Source: Bacteroidales bacterium
GTDB lineage: Bacteria; Bacteroidota; Bacteroidia; Bacteroidales; WCHB1-69
Length of the DNA: 64,000 nucleotides
Assembly: GCA_024400835.1 (NCBI GenBank)
Contig: JAKSMC010000004.1
Location: 1 to 64,000 of the forward strand
Direction: 5' to 3'
Positions within the stretch are counted from its first letter, which is position 1; each line of letters starts with the position of its first letter. Below, one piece after another: positions 32,826-43,151 of the stretch. The position numbers and the translations under genes were made by a program. The notes below the pieces were generated by a model. It made no database searches. It worked only from the letters and a program-made list of their open reading frames with translations, and had not been told where the DNA came from.

Positions 32826-35471
32826 ATGAAACAACAATTAACCTATTTATTGAAGATGCTTCCCACTTTGTTTTTCATGACAATGCTGGGAATGACCTAT
32901 GCCCAACCTGAGATGCAACGCACCCAAGGTTCCAACCATACCAGCGGTGTGGTGATGGGCAGTATCGTGGATGCCAGCGGCGTGCCTTTGCAATATGCAT
33001 CCGTAAACGTAAAAAAAGTGACCGACTCCACAACCGTCCAATATGGCATTACGGATGCGGATGGCAAATTCATGCTGGAAAATATTCCTTTTGGCCAGTA
33101 CTTCGTAGAAATACAGTATGTAGGCTATCAGAAGTCGACATCTTCTCCTTTCACAATTTCCAAAGAGAATGCAGTCTACAAGATCTCCAAGTACAAGATG
33201 ACGGACAAGAACTCCGAACTCGGCGAGGTCGTCATCCGTGCGCAAAAGGATATGCTGCAGACCAACTTGGATAAAACCGTCTTCAACGTCGAATCCAGCA
33301 TTAATGCAACGGGCCAGACCGCAGTGGAAGTGCTGGAGGAGATTCCCTCAGTCTCTGTTGACTTGGAAGGCAACGTCAGTTTGCGCGGTAGCGAAAACGT
33401 CACGATTCTGGTGGACGGACGCGCTACGAACCTTACCCTTGACCAGATTCCTGCGGACATCATTGAGAGCATCGAGGTCATTACGAATCCTTCGGCTCGT
33501 CTGGAACCCGACGGTATGGCCGGCATCCTAAATGTCGTCTTGAAGAAGAAAAAAGAATCAGGTTTCAACGGCATGGCGACCATCGGCGCATCTTCCTCCT
33601 GTGTCTATCATGATAACAAACACAATATCTTCCTGAGCGGTTATAACGGGAACCTCAGTTTCAACTACCGTTATGACAAAATCAACCTCTTCGTAAGCTA
33701 CGGCTATCGCAGCCACTCTCACCGCAACGGCGGTACGATGTGGCGTGACTCCTGGTTCGGCACTGGCGACGACCGTGAGTTCTCCCGTATGGAACAGGAA
33801 AATTTCGGTAACAATCATGGTGGCTTCCACAATGCTTCTTTGGCATTCGATTACTATATTAATAAATATAATACATTAACATTTAACCTCGGCGGTCACT
33901 TCGGACGTATGGACCGACTCAGCGACCTCTTCTCCTCCACAGTGAATACTACGTTGCTGGATACTTCTTTCTGCTATACTCAGAATGGCGGGAACAACAA
34001 CAAATTCAACAGCGTAGAGGCTTCTGTAAACTACAAGAAGACTTTTGAAATGCCGGGCCGTGAGCTTACTGCCGATATCTTCTTTACCCAAAGAGGAGGA
34101 CATGCCAATAACGAACTCTTCCAACAGCATTTGGAAGGACTGGATAATTTCTACCAGACTACCTTTACGGAAGACAAGAACAGAGATGCTTCCGCACAAA
34201 TCGACTTTGTCACTCCGCTTGGCAATGGCGGTCGTGTTGAAACGGGCTACAAACTTTCCTATCGCGGGGTCGGCCAGGACTACCATCTCTTCTCCGGCAT
34301 TAGCCAAGAAGATACTACGGAGGATTTAACCCAGCGTAATAACTTCCAATATACCGAGCTCCTGAATGCACTCTATTTCATCTATTCCAATACTTTCTGG
34401 AAAAAACTGCAACTCCAAGTCGGTCTCCGTGGCGAAATATCCTATACTGTTTCCGATTTGAAATCTGCAGACATGGTCTATTCCTATTGGAACTATTGCT
34501 CTGAAAATGATGATTTCGGAAAGACGTTCTGTAAGAATTTCTTTTATCCTACAGTGCATTTGAAATACGAAATCACTCCGGAACACTCACTGCAGTTCAG
34601 TTTCTCCCGTCGCGTACAACGTCCGCGTATTCATCAGCTGAACCCGTTTATTGACTATTCAGACAAAGAAAACCTCATTTGCGGTAACCCTACCTTGAAA
34701 CCGGAATTTGCGAATTCCTTGGAATTGGGCTATATGTACACGCACAAACAGACCTCTCTCACGTTGACGGCATTCTATCGCAGAAGAACCGATTTGGCTA
34801 CGCGTTATACGGAAATCCTCTATGATTCTATCGAAAACCGTACCTATACGATGACTTCTTACGAGAACTTGAACAAGAGCCAGAACTTCGGTTTCGAGAT
34901 CTTCTTCGGTCAGCGTGTGAAGAAATTCTGGAAAATCAATGTCACGGGCAGTTTCTATAGAAACCTTATAGACAGCGACAACTTATTAGATGAGAACCTT
35001 TCCCGCGACTGGGCATGGAACGCCGGTATCAATCAGACTTTCACCGTGGGTAAGAATTTTGACATCCAACTCAATTTCAGATACCGTTCTTCCACATTGA
35101 CGGCCGGCAGTATGGGCTGGGGTATGAACGGCATAGGCCAAGGCCGCAAGTCCGCACTGTATCGCCTTAATCTCGGCGTGAAGAAGGGCTTCTTGGACAA
35201 CTCCCTGGTTGTCAGCTTGAATGTCAGAAACATGCTCTATTTTATCCCCAAAGTTCGCCAAATGCAGGTCGCTTCCTGGCAGAACTGCTTCGTCAATGAC
35301 GAACTCTACGAACCTAACATGGAGGATATGAGCGGTTACTATTCTTATAGTATCCGTGAAAATGAAGGATTCAACATTTCTCTGAACCTCACCTACAAAC
35401 TCAACAACTACCGCAATCGCCCGCAGAAGATTTCTTCTGATGACGAATACGAAGGAATGGGAGGAGAGTAG
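32826..35471 (+). CDS. TonB-dependent receptor-type outer membrane protein
   Basis: The start at 32826 (MKQQLTYLLKMLPTLFFMTMLGMTYAQ) gives a signal peptide; an upstream frame opening at 32790 lies in the terminator. The 881-residue product has a carboxypeptidase-regulatory/CarboxypepD_reg-like domain (about 38-125, GSIVDASGVPLQYASV, DADGKFMLENIPFG) and a plug domain (about 135-235, VLEEIPSVSVDLEGNVSLRG, ILVDGR). A barrel of about 640 residues (outer membrane beta-barrel family) follows. No SusD partner follows, so it is not a standard Sus pair; the ligand is unknown. Confidence 0.8.
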   Translation: MKQQLTYLLKMLPTLFFMTMLGMTYAQPEMQRTQGSNHTSGVVMGSIVDASGVPLQYASVNVKKVTDSTTVQYGITDADGKFMLENIPFGQYFVEIQYVGYQKSTSSPFTISKENAVYKISKYKMTDKNSELGEVVIRAQKDMLQTNLDKTVFNVESSINATGQTAVEVLEEIPSVSVDLEGNVSLRGSENVTILVDGRATNLTLDQIPADIIESIEVITNPSARLEPDGMAGILNVVLKKKKESGFNGMATIGASSSCVYHDNKHNIFLSGYNGNLSFNYRYDKINLFVSYGYRSHSHRNGGTMWRDSWFGTGDDREFSRMEQENFGNNHGGFHNASLAFDYYINKYNTLTFNLGGHFGRMDRLSDLFSSTVNTTLLDTSFCYTQNGGNNNKFNSVEASVNYKKTFEMPGRELTADIFFTQRGGHANNELFQQHLEGLDNFYQTTFTEDKNRDASAQIDFVTPLGNGGRVETGYKLSYRGVGQDYHLFSGISQEDTTEDLTQRNNFQYTELLNALYFIYSNTFWKKLQLQVGLRGEISYTVSDLKSADMVYSYWNYCSENDDFGKTFCKNFFYPTVHLKYEITPEHSLQFSFSRRVQRPRIHQLNPFIDYSDKENLICGNPTLKPEFANSLELGYMYTHKQTSLTLTAFYRRRTDLATRYTEILYDSIENRTYTMTSYENLNKSQNFGFEIFFGQRVKKFWKINVTGSFYRNLIDSDNLLDENLSRDWAWNAGINQTFTVGKNFDIQLNFRYRSSTLTAGSMGWGMNGIGQGRKSALYRLNLGVKKGFLDNSLVVSLNVRNMLYFIPKVRQMQVASWQNCFVNDELYEPNMEDMSGYYSYSIRENEGFNISLNLTYKLNNYRNRPQKISSDDEYEGMGGE

Positions 35472-35499
35472 GGGATTATGCGCTTTTCGTTTAGGACTT

Positions 35500-35534
35500 C
35501 TTTAAACTTTAAACCTTAAACTTTAAACCATAAA
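35500..35534 (+). repeat. Five-unit heptad array downstream of the TonB receptor
   Basis: CTTTAAA, CTTTAAA, CCTTAAA, CTTTAAA, CCATAAA. Read in the direction of transcription it is the same unit as the arrays following cobB and pfkA on the minus strand. Confidence 0.7.
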
Positions 35535-35564
35535 TCACCTATCCCCAAATTATTTAATAGAACT

Positions 35565-35598
35565 AAAAAACGAGTGACTTTGTGTTACTCGTTTTTTT
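35565..35598. terminator. Terminator hairpin overlapping the 35627 promoter
   Basis: AAAAAACGAGTGAC / GTTACTCGTTTTTTT with a short TTTGT loop, a stem of nine pairs including one G-U, flanked by A- and T-tracts. The loop holds the TTTG of the next promoter. Confidence 0.65.
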
Positions 35599-35607
35599 GT
35601 ATTTTTG
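35580..35607 (+). promoter_or_regulatory. Promoter of the 35627 gene
   Basis: TTG at 35580-35582, 17-base spacer and TATTTTTG at 35600-35607, 19 bases before the ATG at 35627. The -33 element is inside the loop of the terminator hairpin. Confidence 0.6.
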
Positions 35608-35626
35608 CGGCTTCAAAAAATGTACT

Positions 35627-36337
35627 ATGGCTAAGAAACTTTTTGCCCTTATGCTTCTGGCTCTGCTTTTCTGCCAGGGCCTGTTTGCACAAAATGCGGA
35701 AACCCCGTATACTGGAACTGAAAATAAAGATAAAAAGCCTGTCGTGTTTCGCGACCGTTTGATTATGGACATCTACCATACTTTTTGGATGGGGATGCCT
35801 ACGTCAGTGGAGCACATGAAGTTCGACCCGGGCTTCAACGTGTCTGCCTTCTGGGATTTTAAAATCAAACAGAAGCCTCTCGCCGTTGGCTTGGGCGTGG
35901 GTGTCTCTTATTATACCCAATACAGCAATGCTATGCTGAAGTACGATCCTACTTCGGAGCTGATGAAGTATTTCATCCTTCCTTCATCGGTTGAATACGA
36001 TCTTTTGAAGATGAATTACCTGAATGTGAACATTCCGGTGGAGTTCAGATATAGGAATGACAATGGCTTCAAATTCTCAGTGGGCGCACGCGTCGGACTT
36101 GTTTGCGAGGTCTCCCAGAAATACAAAGGTGATGATCCTTCCAATCCGAGTGACACTTTGCGCATCAAGAACCTGCGCATTGAAAACAGAATGAAGTACA
36201 ACGTCGATGTCTATACCCGTATCGGTTGGAAATTCATCGATGCTTACTACTCTTTCCAGCTTACCCCGCTGTTCGAAGCTGGCAAGGGCCCGAAAATCTA
36301 CCCGATGTCCGTTGGTATCTCTCTGAGTTTGTTCTAA
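35627..36337 (+). CDS. Outer membrane beta-barrel protein (PorT-like family)
   Basis: The start at 35627 (MAKKLFALMLLALLFCQGLFAQ) yields a signal peptide and follows the promoter; the upstream frame from 35582 does not. The mature ~214 residues alternate polar and hydrophobic strands (GFNVSAFWDFKIK, LAVGLGVGVSYY, LNVNIPVEFRYR, FKFSVGARVGL) and end with an aromatic Leu-Phe C-terminus (VGISLSLF), as in small 8-stranded barrels. The specific function is unknown; it could be structural or a PorT-like secretion component. Confidence 0.6.
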   Translation: MAKKLFALMLLALLFCQGLFAQNAETPYTGTENKDKKPVVFRDRLIMDIYHTFWMGMPTSVEHMKFDPGFNVSAFWDFKIKQKPLAVGLGVGVSYYTQYSNAMLKYDPTSELMKYFILPSSVEYDLLKMNYLNVNIPVEFRYRNDNGFKFSVGARVGLVCEVSQKYKGDDPSNPSDTLRIKNLRIENRMKYNVDVYTRIGWKFIDAYYSFQLTPLFEAGKGPKIYPMSVGISLSLF

Positions 36338-36392
36338 CAAATACCAGCGCCTACTCCGTCACACCGATTATTAACCCCTTAGCATAAACACT

Positions 36393-37760
36393 ATGACCGC
36401 TTTCTACCTTATGATCATCCTCTTCATCGTAGGATACGCGTGTATTGCCTTGGAGCATCCGCTGAAAATTAACAAGACCGCATTCGCACTGCTTTTGGGC
36501 GTGCTGATTTGGTTGGTATATATCCTCACAGGTCCTGCTATTTTTGATGCCACAGGCTTCGGTGCAGGATGGCAGGCTTTCCAACAGGCTAATCCTGATG
36601 CCCATTTTTCAGACTTTATCACCAAACACGAACTTATCGAACATCTGGGTGATATCGCTGAAATCCTTTTTTATCTGATGGGCGCCATGACTGTCGTGGA
36701 ATTGATAGACTCCCACGGCGGATTCAGCATCATTACTGATAAAATCACAACGAAAAGCAAGGTGAAACTGCTTTGGATTCTCTCTCTTATCACATTCTTC
36801 CTTTCTGCCTTGTTGGACAACCTTACCACGGCTATCGTTATGGTGGCTCTCTTGCGCAAACTGCTGCCGGAGAAACAAGACAGATGGTTTTTTGGAGGTA
36901 TGGTCATCCTGGCTGCCAATTCCGGTGGCGCGTGGTCCCCAATCGGTGATGTCACGACCATCATGCTCTGGATTGCCGGCAATATCAGCACCGGAACAGT
37001 CATCGCACAGTGCATCGTTCCGAGCCTTATCTCTATGGTCATCCCACTGGTTGTACTCTCTTTCATTGAAAAGGGTGAAATCGACGAGACCAAACGTCAA
37101 CAGCAGGCAGCTGCAACCGTTGACATTCCCAAGTGGCGCCGAAACCTTATTTTCTGGATGGGCATTGGCGCTCTTATCTTCGTCCCGGTATTTAAAACGC
37201 TTACGCATTTGAAACCCTATATGGGCATCATGCTCGGCCTCTCAGTACTTTGGATTACAACGGAAATTATCGACAGAAAATCCAAGGAGAAAATTGCCCG
37301 CCTTTCTATCACAAACGTGCTCACCCGTATCGATTTGCCCAGCATCCTCTTCTTCTTAGGCATCCTCTTGGCAGTTGCTGGTTTGCAAAGTGCCGGACAT
37401 CTCTCTCTGCTGGCAGGAGGTATGGATACGGCTTTCAATAGCAACTACTACCTCATTGACATCGTGATTGGCGCTCTTTCATCCATCGTCGACAATGTTC
37501 CGTTGGTGGCAGGTGTGATGGGTATGTATGACCTTACCGCTTTCCCGCCCGACAGCATGCTGTGGGTGTTCCTGTCATACTGCGCCGGTACAGGCGGCAG
37601 CCTCCTCATCATCGGCTCCGCTGCCGGTGTCGCCGTTATGGGTATGGAAAAAATAGACTTCATTTGGTATCTCAAACACATCACTCCGTATGCGCTTTTA
37701 GGTTACCTTGCCGGTGCCGGCGCATTTATCCTGATGGACAAACTGATTTTTATGGTATAA
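36393..37760 (+). CDS. nhaD: Na+/H+ antiporter, NhaD type
   Basis: The 455-residue, roughly 12-helix membrane protein exchanges Na+/Li+ for H+. Recognisable ion-transporter blocks are ILFYLMGAMTVVELIDSHGGF (about 88-108), FFLSALLDNLTTAIVMVAL (the DNLTT motif) and NSGGAWSPIGDVTTIMLW, with a symmetric C-terminal half (SIVDNVPLVAG, GTGGSLLIIGSAAGV). Length and motifs are typical of Bacteroidota NhaD. A terminator follows at once. Confidence 0.88.
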   Translation: MTAFYLMIILFIVGYACIALEHPLKINKTAFALLLGVLIWLVYILTGPAIFDATGFGAGWQAFQQANPDAHFSDFITKHELIEHLGDIAEILFYLMGAMTVVELIDSHGGFSIITDKITTKSKVKLLWILSLITFFLSALLDNLTTAIVMVALLRKLLPEKQDRWFFGGMVILAANSGGAWSPIGDVTTIMLWIAGNISTGTVIAQCIVPSLISMVIPLVVLSFIEKGEIDETKRQQQAAATVDIPKWRRNLIFWMGIGALIFVPVFKTLTHLKPYMGIMLGLSVLWITTEIIDRKSKEKIARLSITNVLTRIDLPSILFFLGILLAVAGLQSAGHLSLLAGGMDTAFNSNYYLIDIVIGALSSIVDNVPLVAGVMGMYDLTAFPPDSMLWVFLSYCAGTGGSLLIIGSAAGVAVMGMEKIDFIWYLKHITPYALLGYLAGAGAFILMDKLIFMV

Positions 37761-37764
37761 CAGA

Positions 37765-37793
37765 AAAGGCCGCTCGTATGAGTGGCTTTTTTT
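37765..37793 (+). terminator. Terminator after nhaD
   Basis: AAAGGCCGCTC and GAGTGGCTTT pair around GTAT (one G-U within the core), followed by seven Ts. Confidence 0.75.
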
Positions 37794-37839
37794 GTTGAAA
37801 AGCATTACTCCGAAGTCGGTCGGCCAATGTTTTTTTGTG

Positions 37840-37847
37840 TATCTTTG
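37840..37847 (+). promoter_or_regulatory. -7 box of the M3 peptidase gene
   Basis: TATCTTTG, 32 bases before the ATG at 37880. It overlaps the in-frame start at 37835, which therefore cannot be the translation start. Confidence 0.6.
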
Positions 37848-37879
37848 CGCCCTCGTTTGTAAATTTAAAACCCGAAAAT

Positions 37880-40003
37880 ATGAAACGTAACATCTGCATC
37901 ATGACTATGGTAGTCGCTACGGCTTTGCTTACCAGCGGCTGTAAGGACAAAAACGAAGAAACGGTTTTGAAAGACAATCCGTTCATGGAAGAATGGGACA
38001 CCCCGTATGGCGTTCCTCCTTTCGATAAAATCAAGCCTGAACATTATCTGCCCGCTTTTGAAGAGGGCATGAAACAGCAAAAGGAAAACATCGATGCCAT
38101 TGTCAACAACACGGAAGACCCCACTTTCGAGAATACCATTATTCCGTTGGAATACAGCGACGAACTGCTGAACAAGGTGAGTATGGTGTTCTTCAACCTT
38201 ACCGAATGCTGCAATGATGAGGAAATGGAAAAACTGGCTGATACCATTATGCCGCTCGTCACTCAACACGGCGACGATGTCATGCTGAATGAGAAACTTT
38301 TCCAGAAAGTCAAAACGGTATATGATAACCGTGAGAAAGAGAAACTGAATCCCGAACAACTTCGTCTGCTCGAAGAAACCTACAAGGGCTTTGTTCGCGG
38401 TGGCGCCAACGTTCCGGCTGAAAAGCAGGCTCGTTTCCGCGAAATCAACACCAAACTGGCCTCTCTTACCCAGAAGTTCGGCAACAATGTGCTGAAAGCA
38501 ACCAATGCTTACACTTTGGTGGTTGACGATGTGAAGAAATTGGACGGCCTTACCGAACAACAACTCCAGAATGCCAAGGAACTCGGCAACGAGAATGCCA
38601 AGACAAAAGGCAAATATGTCTTCACACTCGATATGCCGACACTCGAACCGTTCCTGATGAACTGCAAAAACCGCGAACTCCGCAAGCAGATCTGGACGGC
38701 ATACTCCAATCGCTGTCTGGGCGGTGAATTCGACAACTCCAAAATTATTGACGAAATCGCCAACCTCCGTCTTGAAAAGGCTCAGATTCTCGGCTTTGAC
38801 AATTATGCAAACTATTCCTTGGATGACGCTATGGCTAAGAACGCTGACAATGTCTATGCTTTGTTGAAACAGGTCTGGACACCGGCACTGGCCAAAGCTA
38901 AAGAAGAAGCTGCTCAATATCAGAAGATGATTGACAAAGAACGTGGCGGCTTCAAACTCGAACCATACGACTGGCGCTATTACAGCGAAAAACTCCGTAA
39001 GGAAAAATATGACCTCAATGATGAAGACATCCGTCCGTATTTCGCTTTGGATACCGCACAACAGGGACTCTTCATGGTTTGCAACAAACTTTACGGCCTG
39101 ACTTTCAAAGAGAATAAGGATATCCCTGTTTATCAGAAGGATGTGAAAGTTTACGAAGTCATTGACAACAACGAAGTGATCGCTATCGTCTATATGGACT
39201 TCTTCCCACGTGCTTCCAAACGCAGTGGCGCCTGGATGACCAATTTCCGCGAACAATATTATTCCCGCGAGGGTAAGAACATCATCCCCGTCGTCTCTTT
39301 GGTCTTCAACTTCACCAAACCTTCTGGTGACAAACCCGCAATGCTGAACATCGACGAACTGCAGACTATGTTCCACGAATTCGGCCATGCCCTGCACAGC
39401 ATCCTTTCCCGTTGCCACTATAGATCCCTCTCCGGCACCAATGTTCCGCGTGACTACGTTGAAATGCCTTCACAGTTTATGGAGCATTTCTCCACCGAAC
39501 CGGAAGTTCTCAAGATGTATGCTCACCATTACAAGACCGGTGAGACGATTCCTGACGCTTTGATTGCCAAGATGGAGGCCGCTGCCACCTATGGACAGGG
39601 CTTTATCAATACTGAGTTGCTGGCCGCTTCTTTGCTGGATATGGATTACCATACTATTACATCTAAGAAGACTTTCAAGCAACCCGACTACGAAAAACAG
39701 CAACTGGAGAAAATCGGTCTTATCCCGTCTATTATCTCACGTTACAAGAGCCCTTATTTCCAGCATATCTTCTCTGGCGGTTATGGAGCCGGCTACTACA
39801 GCTACACTTGGGCTGCAGTGTTGGATAATGACGCTTTCGAGGCTTTCAAAGAGAACGGCATTTTCGACCAAGCTACGGCTACTGCCTTCCGTACCAATAT
39901 TCTGGAACGCGGCAACACGGACGACGCTATGAATCTTTACGTCGCATTCCGTGGCAAAGAGCCTTCCATCGAACCGCTGCTTAGAAACAGAGGCTTGAAA
40001 TAA
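37880..40003 (+). CDS. M3 family metallopeptidase (Dcp-like lipoprotein)
   Basis: The 707-residue product starts MKRNICIMTMVVATALLTSGCK, a lipoprotein signal (lipobox TSGC). The M3 zinc site FHEFGHALH has its first His at about residue 499, followed by YVEMPSQFMEHF with the third ligand region. EEWDTPYGVPPFDKIKPEHYLPAFE near the N-terminus is typical of peptidyl-dipeptidase Dcp/oligopeptidase A. It probably trims short peptides in the periplasm or at the membrane surface, suiting a peptide-fermenting lifestyle. Confidence 0.88.
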   Translation: MKRNICIMTMVVATALLTSGCKDKNEETVLKDNPFMEEWDTPYGVPPFDKIKPEHYLPAFEEGMKQQKENIDAIVNNTEDPTFENTIIPLEYSDELLNKVSMVFFNLTECCNDEEMEKLADTIMPLVTQHGDDVMLNEKLFQKVKTVYDNREKEKLNPEQLRLLEETYKGFVRGGANVPAEKQARFREINTKLASLTQKFGNNVLKATNAYTLVVDDVKKLDGLTEQQLQNAKELGNENAKTKGKYVFTLDMPTLEPFLMNCKNRELRKQIWTAYSNRCLGGEFDNSKIIDEIANLRLEKAQILGFDNYANYSLDDAMAKNADNVYALLKQVWTPALAKAKEEAAQYQKMIDKERGGFKLEPYDWRYYSEKLRKEKYDLNDEDIRPYFALDTAQQGLFMVCNKLYGLTFKENKDIPVYQKDVKVYEVIDNNEVIAIVYMDFFPRASKRSGAWMTNFREQYYSREGKNIIPVVSLVFNFTKPSGDKPAMLNIDELQTMFHEFGHALHSILSRCHYRSLSGTNVPRDYVEMPSQFMEHFSTEPEVLKMYAHHYKTGETIPDALIAKMEAAATYGQGFINTELLAASLLDMDYHTITSKKTFKQPDYEKQQLEKIGLIPSIISRYKSPYFQHIFSGGYGAGYYSYTWAAVLDNDAFEAFKENGIFDQATATAFRTNILERGNTDDAMNLYVAFRGKEPSIEPLLRNRGLK

Positions 40004-40024
40004 TATTCTAAAATGATTTTAAGG

Positions 40025-40073
40025 TTAAACGATTATACGATTATGCGCCCAGGTGCTTCGTATAATCGTTTAA
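40025..40073. terminator. Perfect 16-bp inverted repeat before ligA
   Basis: TTAAACGATTATACGA (40025-40040) and its exact complement at 40058-40073 enclose a 17-base loop and are followed by TTTTCT. The left arm is made of 8-base units (TTAAACGA, TTATACGA, TTATGCGC). It probably terminates the M3 peptidase transcript; the arms end 12 bases before the ligA start. Confidence 0.6.
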
Positions 40074-42128
<2,055 letters not shown>

Positions 42129-42193
42129 AAGGCCTATTGCCGAAAACAGATATATATTCAACTTTACCATGTTAAAAAAAAGCATGTTAGTAG

Positions 42194-42223
42194 TTGGATA
42201 TAAAGAAAAAAATACTATCTTTG
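42194..42223 (+). promoter_or_regulatory. Promoter ahead of the possible RNA and ribosomal operon
   Basis: TTG at 42194-42196, a 19-base spacer and TATCTTTG at 42216-42223. The match is near ideal and transcription should start around 42229. Confidence 0.75.
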
Positions 42224-42228
42224 CACGC

Positions 42229-42403
42229 TTTTTAGAAGTGAAATGAAAGAGCACTGCCGAGAGGCCTTTGACGTGGCTCTAACTACTTGATTTCACGGAC
42301 TGTATTGAAATATTGCAAAGATATGTGCGGGAGGTTTTCTTATAGTTATGAATGATAGAATAGTGGCATTTTCCTTCGAAAAGTGCGCTATTTTTTTTTT
42401 TTT
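42229..42403 (+). ncRNA. Possible structured RNA or ribosomal operon leader
   Basis: Between a strong promoter and rpmD lie about 175 bases without an ORF. GTGAAAT (42238-42244) pairs with ATTTCAC (42290-42296) and encloses AGAGCAC / GTgGCTCT (42248-42254 with 42273-42280) and a small GCC-GAGA-GGC hairpin. The 3' end has an imperfect hairpin (about 42358-42390) followed by 13 Ts, like a terminator or attenuator. It could be an independent small RNA or an attenuating leader of the r-protein operon. I do not recognise a known RNA family. Confidence 0.45.
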
Positions 42404-42445
42404 GATAATATCTAATAATTAAAATAACAAACAAAAATTGTAGGG

Positions 42446-42625
42446 ATGAAAAAGATTAAAATCACACAAGTAAAAAGCGCGGTTGACAGATGCACCCGCC
42501 AAAAAAGATCTTTAGAAGCATTAGGTTTACGTAAAATGCACCAAACAGTGGAACATGAGGCAACACCTCAAATCCTCGGCATCGTGGATTCCATCAAACA
42601 TTTGGTAACCGTAGAAGAATTATAA
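42446..42625 (+). CDS. rpmD: 50S ribosomal protein L30
   Basis: The 59-residue product MKKIKITQVKSAVD ... LEALGLRKMHQTV ... VDSIKHLVTVEEL is a standard bacterial L30. It is the first gene of the ribosomal block here. rpsE and the other usual upstream spc genes are absent, since ligA and the RNA region precede it. A 31-base gap separates it from rplO. Confidence 0.93.
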   Translation: MKKIKITQVKSAVDRCTRQKRSLEALGLRKMHQTVEHEATPQILGIVDSIKHLVTVEEL

Positions 42626-42656
42626 GATTTAATAACTATTGAAATTAAGGAAAGAA

Positions 42657-43127
42657 ATGAATTTGAACAACTTAAAACCAGCAGCAAACGCAACTCATAG
42701 TGAAAGAAGAATTGGTAGAGGTCAAGGTTCCGGTAAGGGTGGTACTTCTACACGTGGTAACAAAGGTGCACAGGCTCGTTCAGGTTACAGCCGTAAGATC
42801 GGTTTCGAAGGCGGCCAAATGCCTATCTACCGTATCCTTCCGAAGAGAGGTTTCAAGAATATTAACCGTGTTGAATATAACGCTATCAACATCAGCACTC
42901 TCCAAGTGCTTGCTGAAAAGAACATTACCGATGTAAACCTCGAAGTTCTCGTCGCTAACGGTCTCGCAAAGAAAAGCGATCGCATTGCAATCCTCGCAAA
43001 GGGCGAACTCAATGCAAAAGTCAATGTGACAGCTGACAAATTTTCTGCTAAAGCTAAGGAAGCTATCGAAAAGGTCGGTGGTACCGCAACCCTTCTTCAC
43101 GCTCCCGCTGAAACCACTGCAGAATAA
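42657..43127 (+). CDS. rplO: 50S ribosomal protein L15
   Basis: The start at 42657 (MNLNNLKPAANATHSERR) matches the family; an upstream in-frame start at 42639 adds six residues without support. The 156-residue product has the glycine/basic N-terminus (RIGRGQGSGKGGTSTRGNKG) and the L15 C-terminal core, with a short Ala/Glu-rich tail. L15 is a late-assembly 23S rRNA binder. Confidence 0.95.
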   Translation: MNLNNLKPAANATHSERRIGRGQGSGKGGTSTRGNKGAQARSGYSRKIGFEGGQMPIYRILPKRGFKNINRVEYNAINISTLQVLAEKNITDVNLEVLVANGLAKKSDRIAILAKGELNAKVNVTADKFSAKAKEAIEKVGGTATLLHAPAETTAE

Positions 43128-43151
43128 TTATCACTTTAAACAAAATTTCAA

